Of a stretch of 64,000 nt of DNA, positions 11,302-19,968 are shown piece after piece. The position numbers and the translations under genes were made by a program. The number at the start of each line of letters is the position of its first letter. Position 1 is the first letter of the stretch. The notes beneath the pieces were generated by a model. The model was given only the letters and a program-made list of their open reading frames with translations. It made no database searches and was not told the origin of the DNA. This DNA is from Gordonia polyisoprenivorans NBRC 16320 = JCM 10675. Lineage in GTDB: Bacteria > Actinomycetota > Actinomycetes > Mycobacteriales > Mycobacteriaceae. Location of the stretch: contig NZ_BAEI01000018.1 in assembly GCF_000241325.1 (NCBI RefSeq), forward strand, positions 19,336 to 83,335, given 5' to 3'.

Positions 11302-11653
11302 CTCTGGTGTCCCTTTCTCGTGGTCGCCGGGTCACCGACGCGGATCGTCGGTGTGAACCGGAACCGGACTCGACCGATCAGTATGCCACGCGTACCGCAC
11401 CGGACCGAAATCGTCGGTGACCGGTGACGACGTGCCCCACCGAAGGGTTCACCGGCCTCAACAGACCCACCCACGGGTTCATTCCCGCCATCGGCGACAT
11501 ATTTAGGGCACGCTCATGTTGGTAAGGCTTGGCTAAGTTATAGTGCCTCTGATGTTCGCTTCATCGTCGCAGCGGACATCGCCGACCGGCTCACTCGGAC
11601 GTCACCGCCGAGGCCGGCACATCGAGTGGATACGCGGGCACACGAGGAGACGA
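11302..11653. other. Divergent intergenic region between rpmE and the gltB-like operon
   Basis: This 352-base stretch holds the control region of both neighbours. Toward rpmE there is a perfect 8-bp hairpin, CACCGACG-N5-CGTCGGTG (11333-11353), in the likely leader. On the minus strand TGGCATACT (11380-11388) is a weak extended -10. Toward gltB there is a possible iron box at 11518-11536 and a -10-like TATAGT at 11539-11544. No gene is seen. Confidence 0.6.
11518..11536 (+). promoter_or_regulatory. Possible IdeR/DtxR iron box before the gltB-like operon
   Basis: The 19 bases GTTGGTAAGGCTTGGCTAA match the actinobacterial IdeR/DtxR consensus TTAGGTTAGGCTAACCTAA at 13 of 19 positions. The mismatches cluster in the right half. 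The site ends two bases before a -10-like TATAGT (11539-11544), a position where a bound repressor would block transcription. A HemS/HmuS-like gene in the same operon makes iron control plausible. It remains a motif match only. Confidence 0.4.
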
Positions 11654-14600
11654 ATGCAGGCCGATCGGCACGGTCACCAGCAGCTGCTGGTCGACCCCAG
11701 CGACGAGAAGAGCAGTTGTGGGGTGGGCTTCATCACCCGTAAAGACGGCGTCCAGAAGCACAGCGTGATCGACAAGGCGCGTGCCGCACTGTGTTCGGTA
11801 CCCCACCGCGGCGGCATGTCCGCGTTGGGCGTCGGCGACGGCGGCGGCATCTGCATCGACCTGTCCCAACGGTTCTTCCGCAAACTCACCGGCCGCCCCG
11901 ACCTGCGCCTTGGCCAGTTCTGCGTCGGCAACTTCTTCTTGCCGACCACCGAGGAGTCGGCCGCCAAGGCCACCCGGTTGATCGAGCGCACGATGGCCGA
12001 CCGCGGATTCACCGTGTTGTGTGTGCGCGACGTGCCGGTCGACGACGACGTTCTCCGCGAGGCCGCCGTCGACTTCCAGCTCCCGATCCGCCAGTGGATC
12101 TTCGCAGCACCGCAACCGTGCCCCGAGCCGGTGGCCCTCGACCGTCTCGTCGAGCAGGCGCTTCTGCACATCGAGGCGATCGGCTACACGGCGCCCGCGC
12201 TTGCCGGGCTCTATCCGCTCTCACTGTCGGCACGCACACAGGTCCTCAAAGGACGACTGTCCTCCCCGGAGGTCATCGACTACTTCCTCGACCTCGCCGA
12301 TCCCGATCATCGCGTGCACACCCTGTTCTTCCACACGCGCTTCTCCACCAACACCGACCCGCATCCCACGATGGCGCAGCCGTTCCGGTTCCTCGCGCAC
12401 AACGGCGAACTCAACACCGACAAAAAGAACCGCATCGCCCAGGTCTCCGCTGCCGCGGCAGCCCGACGGCCCATCGTGCGTCCACCCGGCCAGTCCGACT
12501 CCAGCCGCCTCGACCAGACCGTGGCCGCTCGGGTGATCAACGACCAGACCGACCTGGTCACGACGATCGTGTCGATGATGCCGCCGGCATGGGAGAACGA
12601 TCCGACGCTGTCGGACCGCGTCCGGGCGATGTTCGAGTACTTCTCGCTCTACGAGGAGAAGAACGACGGACCCGCCGCGGTCGTCTTCGGTGACGGTACG
12701 ATCATCGGCGCGCGACTGGACCGTCTCGGCTTGCGGCCGCTGCGCACCGTCGAGACCACCGAATACCTGTGCGCCTTTTCCGAAGCCGGGCAGGTCGACT
12801 TCGATCCCGACACCGTGATCGCCCGCGGCCGCGTCTCCGCGGGCGGGATGATCTACTACGACCATCGCGAGCATCGCGTCTACACCACCGCCGACGCCTA
12901 CGAAAAGCTCTCCACCGCACGGGATTACCCCGCCTTGCTGCGCGCGGCGAAGGTCGATCTCGCCGATATCGCCGCAGCGCACACCTCGGCCGAGTCCTCG
13001 TCGAACGGCATCCCGGCCACGGCCGCCGAGCACGATCTCACCGATCATCAGCGCTACCGCGCCTACAATCTGGATCAGGAGAGCTTCCGGTACTTCATCG
13101 ACCCGATGCTCGCCGACGGCGTCGAGCGGGTCTCCGCGATGGGCTTCGGCAACGCCATCAATCCGCTGACCAACGTCGAACCCAATGTGTCACGGTTCTT
13201 TTCGCAGCGTTTTGCGCAGGTGACCAATCCGCCACTGGACTCCATCCGGGAGGCCGACGGGATGAGCCTGCGGGTCGCACTCGGCCGGCGCCCGGACATC
13301 AACGCCGAGCCGGACCCGTCCGAAGGACGCCAGATCGTACTCGGCACACCGATTCTCACCGCCGGCGAACTCGGACTGCTGATGGCACAGTCGGAATCAC
13401 CGGTGCAGCTCTTCGACGCGACATTCGAGCGGGGAGTCGACGCCGACGCCGATCGCATCCACCTCGTCGAATCGATCGACCGTCTCGGCGCTCGAATCGT
13501 CGAGTTCGCTTCGGCCACCGGCGGTATCGCCGTCCTCAGCGACCGCGGGATCGGTCCCGAACGGGCGGCGCTGCCGATGATCTTCACGGTGTCGGCGGTC
13601 AATCAGCAACTCATCTCCGCCGGGGTGTGCCTGCGGATCTCGGTCGTCGTCGACACCGGCCAGGTCGAATCGTCGCATCATCTCGCGGCGATCCTCGGGT
13701 TCGGTGCCGCCGCGGTGCATCCACACACGGTGGCCCGGCGGGCACCCGACGAGGAGGGGTTCGCCCGGTGGCGCAAGGGCGCCGAGAAATCGCTGTGCAA
13801 GACCATGGGCCGGGTCGGGCTCTGCACGGTCGAAAGCTACATCGGCGGTGAGTTCTTCGAACCGGCCTTCCTCGACACCGCCGAGCAGGATCTGCACCGC
13901 TGGTTCCCGAATCTACGGGCACCGGTCGGCGGCGTGGGCCTGCAACCGATCGTCGAGGCCCTCGGAGCCGCACACAGCGCGGCGATGAACGCCCCGGTAC
14001 CGGCTGCCGACGCCGACCTACCCCTGCTCGGCCTGTTCAAGGAACGTGCCGAGGGCGCGGGACACTCGTTCGGCGCCGCGGCCGTCCGCGGATACGGCGC
14101 CCTCGTCGACGAGAAGATCCATTTCTCCTCGGCGCGAGGCGAATCGACGAAAGCAGAGGCCGAGGGGCTCGGTGACACGGTCCGCCTGCTCACCCTGGCC
14201 ACCCTCGCCGACGCGTTCGGTCTGGGTGACGAGGTCTACGAGGACAGCAGCTTTGCGGCATTGAGTCCCGCCGAGATCGATCGGTTCACCGTCACCGACG
14301 CCTATCGCGGTTTCGTCGCTGATCTGGCGGCCACGCGGGCCCGCCGCCCGAGCGCGTTGCGCGACATCCTGGAGCCGGTGGCCGACACCCCACCGATCGC
14401 GCTCACCGACGTGCAACCCGCACATGAGATCACGGCGACCTTCGCCTCCGGCGCAATGAGTCACGGCGCACTCGTCGCACCCGCCCATGAGGCGGTCGCC
14501 CACGGCACCAACATGGTCGGTGGCCTGTCCAATTGCGGCGAGGGGGGCGAACATCTCTCGCGCTATGGGACGTTGCGCGCCTCGCGGATCAAGCAATTCG

Positions 14601-16936
14601 CCTCCGGACGATTCGGGATCTGGGCCGGATACCTCGCCGACCCGATGCTCACCGAGCTCGAGATCAAGATCGGCCAGGGAGCCAAACCCGGTGAGGGCGG
14701 CCAACTCCCGGCACCCAAGGTGACCGTCGAGATCGCCGCCGCCCGTGGCGGTACGCCCGGGGTCGAACTCGTCAGCCCACCGCCGCACCACGACACCTAC
14801 TCCATCGAGGATCTCGCCCAGCTCATCCACGACTGCAAGGCCGCGCGTGTTCGGGTGATCGTCAAACTCGTCAGTTCCGAGGGCATCGGCACCATCGCGG
14901 TCGGTGTCGCCAAGGCCGGCGCCGACGTCATCAACGTGGCGGGCAACACCGGCGGAACAGGCGCGGCGTCGGTGACGAGCCTGCGGTATGCGGGCCGAGC
15001 CGCCGAGATCGGGCTCGCCGAGGTCCATCAGGCGTTGTCGGTGCACGGGCTGCGCCAGAAGGTGGTGCTGCGGACCTCCGGCGCCCACCAGACCGGACGC
15101 GACGTGCTCGTCTCTGCTCTCCTCGGTGCCGACAGCTTCGAATTCGGCACCGCCGCACTGATGATGATCGGTTGCGTGATGGCCAAGAACTGCAACATCA
15201 AGTGCCCGGCCGGACTCACCACCAATCCGGAGGTGTTCGACGGCGATCCACGGGCGATGGCGCAGTATCTGCTCAATGTCGCCCACGAGGTCCGCGAACT
15301 CCTCGCCGATCTCGGGTTGCCGGATCTGCGCGCCGCCCGGGGACGCACCGATCTGCTCCGGCTGATCGATCATCCCGCACTGGTCTCCGGTCTGCGCCCG
15401 CAAGCCCTGCTCGCGCGGATCGAGGCACCCGAGATCACCGATCCGGTGTATCTCGAACGGGATTACCGCGTCGATGACGCGCTCGGCGAACAGGTCTGGC
15501 GCGCGCTTGTCGATGAGTCCCGCGACAGGGTCCACACCACACCGGTGGTGCTGACCAACCGCAACCGAAGTGTCGGTGCACAACTCGCCGTCGACATCGA
15601 GCGGCGGCTCAATCACGGGACCGTCCCCGAGGTGGCCGCCGCGATCCGCGACGATCGCGGCCGATGCCACCTCGACGCCGATACCGTGGTCGTCGCCACC
15701 TCCGGTTCGGCCGGATTGTCCTATGCCGCATTCTGCAACGACGGGATGCGGCTGGAACACCACGGAACCTGTAACGACGGAGTGGGCAAGTCCATGTGCG
15801 GCGGCACCGTCGTGGTGCGGTCCCCCGGAGGCGGCTCCCCCGCGCTCGGTGGCAACGTCCTCATCGGGAACTTCGCCCTGTTCGGGGCCACCGGCGGGCG
15901 CCTGTTCGTCGAGGGTGAGGCCGGAGATCGCTTCGCGGTCCGCAACTCCGGTGCCACCGCCGTCGTGGAGGGGCTCGGCGAATTCGGTTGTGAGTACATG
16001 ACAGGCGGTGCCGTGTTCAACCTCGGCGGCTACGGCAACGGCCTGGGAAACGGGATGAGCGGCGGCTTTCTCTATCAATACGATCCCGGATGCGAACTTG
16101 CCGAACGGATCAGCAACGACTCGGTGCTCGTCGGTGCGATCACCGGCGTCGGCGATCCACTCGCCCCGATCCATCACCATGCCGCGTTCACCCTGCTGCA
16201 GATGCACGCCGAGGCCACCGGCTCGGCGTTGGCCACACGGCTGCTCGAGAATTGGGAGACCGAAAGGCATTACGTCAGCTATGCGTTACCCCGGGCGTTG
16301 CTTGCCCACCAGGACGCCGACACCCTCATGGCGACGCTGAGCCCGCGAGCGCTACGCGATGAACTCGTCGGGGCGATGGCACTCGGCCAGATCCGAACCC
16401 TCAAGACCGATCTGCGCTCCGGGACACCCGTCGTCGAGGGTGTGGTGCCCGAGTACGGCCACACCGACGATGCCGACATGTACCGCTTGCTGGGTGCTTT
16501 CACGGTTTTCGGACTCGCCCGCGAGGTCGCCGGCGCGCGACTGAACCACCGGGGCGCCAGGGCGGCAACGGGTTCGCCGAGTGAGGAGTTCCTCGCGCGT
16601 TCGGCACGCAATCTGATCCTGACCGAGGATCACGATCTCATCGCCCGGGTATCCCGTTACGTGCGAGACATTCTGGCGCAGTACGACTCCGAGCAGATCG
16701 CCGCGCTCATCTCCGCCAAACGCGTCGACGACTACAAGGCGGCACTCGAACGCCGCAACGTGCGCTCGATGGATGCCCCCGGCACCTACGGCTGGATTCT
16801 CCACCAGGACCGCCGCAATCGAGAACGACTCGGTCGGCTACCGAGTTTCGACGAACTGTTCGCCATGCGGGCGATCCCCGACGTCGCCGAGTCCCTCGCG
16901 CGTTCGGCCGCCGCAGTCCTACCGGAGGTCTCCTGA
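11654..16936 (+). CDS. gltB: Glutamate synthase large subunit-like protein, enlarged
   Basis: It is predicted to take the amide of glutamine onto 2-oxoglutarate to give two glutamates. The ATG at 11654 has GAGGAG five bases upstream and leaves a 21-residue propeptide before Cys22 (SSCGVGF), the N-terminal nucleophile of the glutaminase domain. The domain order is class II amidotransferase (about 22-430), central domain, FMN-binding synthase (about 900-1270, with [11 protein letters not shown] and the Fe-S cysteines 1174, 1180 and 1184), and the GXGXG beta-helix (about 1305-1480). About 250 further residues follow, making 1760 against the usual 1500. The cysteine spacing is C-x5-C-x3-C, one residue shorter than the usual C-x5-C-x4-C. 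No gltD (small subunit) is nearby; a diflavin reductase follows instead, one base after the stop. Confidence 0.85.
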   Translation: MQADRHGHQQLLVDPSDEKSSCGVGFITRKDGVQKHSVIDKARAALCSVPHRGGMSALGVGDGGGICIDLSQRFFRKLTGRPDLRLGQFCVGNFFLPTTEESAAKATRLIERTMADRGFTVLCVRDVPVDDDVLREAAVDFQLPIRQWIFAAPQPCPEPVALDRLVEQALLHIEAIGYTAPALAGLYPLSLSARTQVLKGRLSSPEVIDYFLDLADPDHRVHTLFFHTRFSTNTDPHPTMAQPFRFLAHNGELNTDKKNRIAQVSAAAAARRPIVRPPGQSDSSRLDQTVAARVINDQTDLVTTIVSMMPPAWENDPTLSDRVRAMFEYFSLYEEKNDGPAAVVFGDGTIIGARLDRLGLRPLRTVETTEYLCAFSEAGQVDFDPDTVIARGRVSAGGMIYYDHREHRVYTTADAYEKLSTARDYPALLRAAKVDLADIAAAHTSAESSSNGIPATAAEHDLTDHQRYRAYNLDQESFRYFIDPMLADGVERVSAMGFGNAINPLTNVEPNVSRFFSQRFAQVTNPPLDSIREADGMSLRVALGRRPDINAEPDPSEGRQIVLGTPILTAGELGLLMAQSESPVQLFDATFERGVDADADRIHLVESIDRLGARIVEFASATGGIAVLSDRGIGPERAALPMIFTVSAVNQQLISAGVCLRISVVVDTGQVESSHHLAAILGFGAAAVHPHTVARRAPDEEGFARWRKGAEKSLCKTMGRVGLCTVESYIGGEFFEPAFLDTAEQDLHRWFPNLRAPVGGVGLQPIVEALGAAHSAAMNAPVPAADADLPLLGLFKERAEGAGHSFGAAAVRGYGALVDEKIHFSSARGESTKAEAEGLGDTVRLLTLATLADAFGLGDEVYEDSSFAALSPAEIDRFTVTDAYRGFVADLAATRARRPSALRDILEPVADTPPIALTDVQPAHEITATFASGAMSHGALVAPAHEAVAHGTNMVGGLSNCGEGGEHLSRYGTLRASRIKQFASGRFGIWAGYLADPMLTELEIKIGQGAKPGEGGQLPAPKVTVEIAAARGGTPGVELVSPPPHHDTYSIEDLAQLIHDCKAARVRVIVKLVSSEGIGTIAVGVAKAGADVINVAGNTGGTGAASVTSLRYAGRAAEIGLAEVHQALSVHGLRQKVVLRTSGAHQTGRDVLVSALLGADSFEFGTAALMMIGCVMAKNCNIKCPAGLTTNPEVFDGDPRAMAQYLLNVAHEVRELLADLGLPDLRAARGRTDLLRLIDHPALVSGLRPQALLARIEAPEITDPVYLERDYRVDDALGEQVWRALVDESRDRVHTTPVVLTNRNRSVGAQLAVDIERRLNHGTVPEVAAAIRDDRGRCHLDADTVVVATSGSAGLSYAAFCNDGMRLEHHGTCNDGVGKSMCGGTVVVRSPGGGSPALGGNVLIGNFALFGATGGRLFVEGEAGDRFAVRNSGATAVVEGLGEFGCEYMTGGAVFNLGGYGNGLGNGMSGGFLYQYDPGCELAERISNDSVLVGAITGVGDPLAPIHHHAAFTLLQMHAEATGSALATRLLENWETERHYVSYALPRALLAHQDADTLMATLSPRALRDELVGAMALGQIRTLKTDLRSGTPVVEGVVPEYGHTDDADMYRLLGAFTVFGLAREVAGARLNHRGARAATGSPSEEFLARSARNLILTEDHDLIARVSRYVRDILAQYDSEQIAALISAKRVDDYKAALERRNVRSMDAPGTYGWILHQDRRNRERLGRLPSFDELFAMRAIPDVAESLARSAAAVLPEVS

Positions 16937-16937
16937 G

Positions 16938-18788
16938 ATGCAATTGCCCTACATTCCCTCCGACGTCCCGTTCACCGGCGATCAGAAGGCTTGGCTGGCG
17001 GGATTTCTCGCGGGATTGAACACCAAGATCGCGATGGCCGGATCGGCCACCGCGCAGCCCATCGGCGCGGTCCAGGCGGCCGCGCCGACCGGGATCGCCC
17101 TGCAGGTCGTGTTCGGCTCCCAGACCGGGACCGCCGAATACCTCGCCGAGCAACTCGTCGAACAGGCCGGCGCGCAGGGATTCGTCCCCCAGTTCTGCGG
17201 TCTCGACGCCCTCGAACTCGGCGACCTGACTGCGGTGCGACGACTGGTGGTGATCACCTCCACCTACGGCGAGGGCGACATGCCCGACAACGGTGAACTG
17301 TTCTGGCAAGCACTCGCCGCACCCGACGCACCCCGCCTGGACGGGTTGTTCTACGGCGTTCTGGCGCTGGGTGATTCGATCTACGACGGGTTCTGTCAGG
17401 CCGGGAAGAACATCGACGCCCGACTGGCCGAACTCGGCGCCACCCGGGTGATCGACCGGGTCGACTGCGACGTCGACTACGAGGAACCCGCCCGCGAGTG
17501 GATCTCGGGCGCGATCACCGCGCTGGCCACCGTCGACACCGACACCTCCGATTCCACCGCCCCCGACTCCTCGGCATATGACTCCTCGGCACCGGCCACC
17601 CAGCCTTCGGTCCCCGCTGCGGCCGAAACCGTTGCCCCCGTCCCGGCAACCAGGCCCCGTACGCCGGCGAAGTGGGGGCGCAAGAATCCGTATCCGGCGA
17701 CCATCGTCGCCAACACGGTGTTGTCCGGCCCGGGATCGGACAAGGAAGTTCGTCATCTGGTGATCTCGTTGGGCGACAGCGGAATCACCTACGAGCCGGG
17801 CGACGGTATCAGCATCGCCCCGGTCAACGACGCTGCTCTGGTGGAACGCGTGATCAGCCGTCTCGGAGCGACCGGCGACGAGCCGATCACCGATCGCAAG
17901 TCCACCCGCACGTTGCGTGATGCCCTGACACGTCAGTACGAGATCGCGACGCCGTCGAAGTATCTCGTCGACTACATCGCCTCGCGCAGTCAGGATCCGG
18001 AGTTGCTGCACCTGGTGTCCACCGGCGACAAGGAGGCACTCGACGCGTGGCTGTGGGGCAAGGACGTGCTCGACCTCCTCGAAGTCGACCCGTCCCTGAC
18101 GATCACCCCCGAGGAGTTGCTCGCCGAACTGCGTCCGTTGGCGCACCGGGTGTACTCCATCTCGTCGAGTCCCCGTGCACACCAGGGCACCGTGCACATC
18201 ACCATGGCCACCGTCCGCTACCGCTCCGGCGAACGCGAACGTGGTGGGGTGTGTTCGACGTTCCTCGCCGATCGCCGCCACGACGGCGACACCGTCGACG
18301 TCTTCATCACCCCCAACAAGTCGTTCCGGCTGCCGGCCGACGACGCCGCGACGATCATGATCGGGCCGGGTACCGGAATCGCACCGTTCCGTGCGTTCCT
18401 GCACGAGCGGCAGGCCCGCGGCTGTTCGGGACGGAACTGGCTGTTCTTCGGCGACCGGCATCACGCCACCGACTATCTCTACGCCGATGAGATCGACCAA
18501 TTCCGCGCCGACGGTGTGCTCACCCGTGTGGATCTCGCGTTCTCCCGTGATCAGGATCGCAAGGTCTATGTACAGGACCGGATGCGTGAGCAGGGGGCGG
18601 AACTCTTCGCGTGGCTGGAATCCGGTGCGCACCTGTATGTGTGCGGCGACGCCACCCGGATGGCGCGCGACGTGGAGACCACACTCACCGAGATCATCGC
18701 CGAGCACGGTTCCCGCTCTGCCGATCAGGCCGGTGACTACCTCGATCAACTGAAGAAGGACAAGCGCTACCTGCGCGACGTCTACTAG
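16938..18788 (+). CDS. Diflavin reductase, CysJ-like (sulfite reductase flavoprotein type)
   Basis: This 616-residue NADPH-dependent diflavin protein moves electrons NADPH to FAD to FMN to a partner. It opens with the CysJ-type segment [17 protein letters not shown] (about 11-27). A flavodoxin domain follows ([17 protein letters not shown] near 55; [16 protein letters not shown]). After a Ser/Ala/Pro linker of about 50 residues come the FAD-binding region ([18 protein letters not shown]), the NADPH site ([30 protein letters not shown]) and the terminal [11 protein letters not shown]. The ATG at 16938 is one base after the gltB-like stop, with GGAGGT upstream. No hemoprotein sulfite reductase (CysI) is beside it, so the acceptor may be the glutamate synthase or the HemS-like protein. 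That is inference. Confidence 0.88.
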   Translation: MQLPYIPSDVPFTGDQKAWLAGFLAGLNTKIAMAGSATAQPIGAVQAAAPTGIALQVVFGSQTGTAEYLAEQLVEQAGAQGFVPQFCGLDALELGDLTAVRRLVVITSTYGEGDMPDNGELFWQALAAPDAPRLDGLFYGVLALGDSIYDGFCQAGKNIDARLAELGATRVIDRVDCDVDYEEPAREWISGAITALATVDTDTSDSTAPDSSAYDSSAPATQPSVPAAAETVAPVPATRPRTPAKWGRKNPYPATIVANTVLSGPGSDKEVRHLVISLGDSGITYEPGDGISIAPVNDAALVERVISRLGATGDEPITDRKSTRTLRDALTRQYEIATPSKYLVDYIASRSQDPELLHLVSTGDKEALDAWLWGKDVLDLLEVDPSLTITPEELLAELRPLAHRVYSISSSPRAHQGTVHITMATVRYRSGERERGGVCSTFLADRRHDGDTVDVFITPNKSFRLPADDAATIMIGPGTGIAPFRAFLHERQARGCSGRNWLFFGDRHHATDYLYADEIDQFRADGVLTRVDLAFSRDQDRKVYVQDRMREQGAELFAWLESGAHLYVCGDATRMARDVETTLTEIIAEHGSRSADQAGDYLDQLKKDKRYLRDVY

Positions 18789-18803
18789 GAAAGGAAGGGC
18801 GTC

Positions 18804-19841
18804 ATGCCCACCAACCCCGAGTCCACTCCCGGCCATGAAGACGCCCCCGACGGCTCCGGCACGTCCCTGTCGCGGGGCTGTCGGCGCGACCAGGGATGTG
18901 GTTGTGCGCCAGGGAGTTCGGGTACCAGCGATCTCGCGACGCTGATGGCCTCCCCGGGTTTCACCGGCACTGTACTCGGCGTCGAGCCCGCCGTCGTCGG
19001 AGCGCATCTTCCACATCTCGACCAGGTGGTCGGCGTCACCGTGGCGGGGCCGGTGGTGTGCAATGACGTCGGCGCCCACGAGCCGCCGGTGCATCCGGGT
19101 GGACCGATCCGGTGCGATGCCTCGCGTATCACGTTGCGGCTCAACCCCGCTCGTCTGGGGTCGGCGCTGATCACCGAACCCGCCGCGCATGTCCCGCCGA
19201 CCCTGCGGTTCTTCGACGTCGACGGGAACACCGCTCATGCCACGTATCTCACCGAGCTCAGTGACCGGCTGGCCTTCGAGTCGATCGGACTCGGGCGCGC
19301 CGATCCGAGCTTCGCCGACGCCGCCGGCCTCGACTCATACGGTCCCGACGCCCCTGCGAGCTGGTCGACGCCGACACCTGTCCGCGCCGACGACGACCAG
19401 ATCACCCAATTCGATTCCATCCTTGCCGACGGCGGTGTCGCGCGACGCACCGAACTCCCGGGTCTTTCCGATGCCGGTTTCCGCAGGGTCGACGACCGGC
19501 AGGTGATCGCCGCGCTCGAACACGCTGCACTCCTGGGCATGGCGATGACGACGGCCACCTGTGCACCCGGGTGTATCCAGATGCGCCACGACCAGCTCGA
19601 CGGCGCCCGCGAGCACCGCGGCCAGATGGTCGTGGCCTCCGGGCGCGCGCGGGCGATGATCAATTTCGGTCTGGTCGCCGAGTCCTGGATCACCTGGTCG
19701 GACGGAGTGTGGGGACGCACCGGCTCGATCGAGCTGTACGACCGGCACGGCGCCTGCAGCCTCGTGCTCACCCAGACCGGCCCGGTTCCCGCACCGGTCT
19801 TCGCTGCCTGGGATCATCTACTGACCGACCTGGTCGCCTGA
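18804..19841 (+). CDS. HemS/HmuS-like hemin-utilisation protein (tentative)
   Basis: The 345-residue protein is not a standard family member, but two stretches resemble the repeated half-domains of HemS/HmuS/ChuS. One is TLRFFDVDGNTAHATYLTELSDRLAFESI (about 134-162), compared with the usual LQFFD..G.AVHK.YL..SD..AF. The other is SIELYDRHGACSLVLTQTGPVPAPVFAAW near the C terminus, compared with SLELFD..G.L...FG.R.PG.....AW. An N-terminal cysteine cluster, Cys26, Cys32 and Cys34, and a second pair, Cys253/Cys257, could bind a metal or cluster. The ATG at 18804 has GGAAAGGAAG upstream and lies 15 nt after the reductase stop. A heme-degrading or heme-carrying protein would need an electron donor, which the preceding diflavin reductase could be. 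Confidence 0.5.
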   Translation: MPTNPESTPGHEDAPDGSGTSLSRGCRRDQGCGCAPGSSGTSDLATLMASPGFTGTVLGVEPAVVGAHLPHLDQVVGVTVAGPVVCNDVGAHEPPVHPGGPIRCDASRITLRLNPARLGSALITEPAAHVPPTLRFFDVDGNTAHATYLTELSDRLAFESIGLGRADPSFADAAGLDSYGPDAPASWSTPTPVRADDDQITQFDSILADGGVARRTELPGLSDAGFRRVDDRQVIAALEHAALLGMAMTTATCAPGCIQMRHDQLDGAREHRGQMVVASGRARAMINFGLVAESWITWSDGVWGRTGSIELYDRHGACSLVLTQTGPVPAPVFAAWDHLLTDLVA

Positions 19842-19881
19842 GCCGCCCGCGCCCGCAACAGGCAGGCCACCGGACGAATCG

Positions 19882-19919
19882 AGCCGCCCTCGACCATCGC
19901 TGGATGGTCGAGGGCGGCT
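19882..19919. terminator. Bidirectional terminator between the HemS-like gene and rho
   Basis: A perfect 17-bp stem (19882-19898 with 19903-19919, loop GCTG) lies between two convergent genes, 40 nt after the plus-strand stop and about 50 nt after the end of rho. There is no long T tract on either side (TTGAGG on the plus strand). It is the only strong hairpin here and probably serves both directions. Confidence 0.8.
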
Positions 19920-19968
19920 TGAGGTGGTCAAGGCCCAGCGGGCCAAATGCCCTGTGGCGAGACCTGTC

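Noticed and set aside
14018..16270. 750-codon minus-strand open frame opposite gltB
   Set aside because: Antisense shadow of the FMN and GXGXG domains.
18417..18500. Sulfite reductase operon as the role of the diflavin reductase
   Set aside because: No hemoprotein CysI, PAPS reductase or sulfate transporter gene is linked; the immediate partners are gltB-like and HemS-like genes.
16707..19238. 843-codon minus-strand open frame opposite the diflavin reductase
   Set aside because: Antisense shadow; the plus strand carries unmistakable flavodoxin and NADPH motifs.
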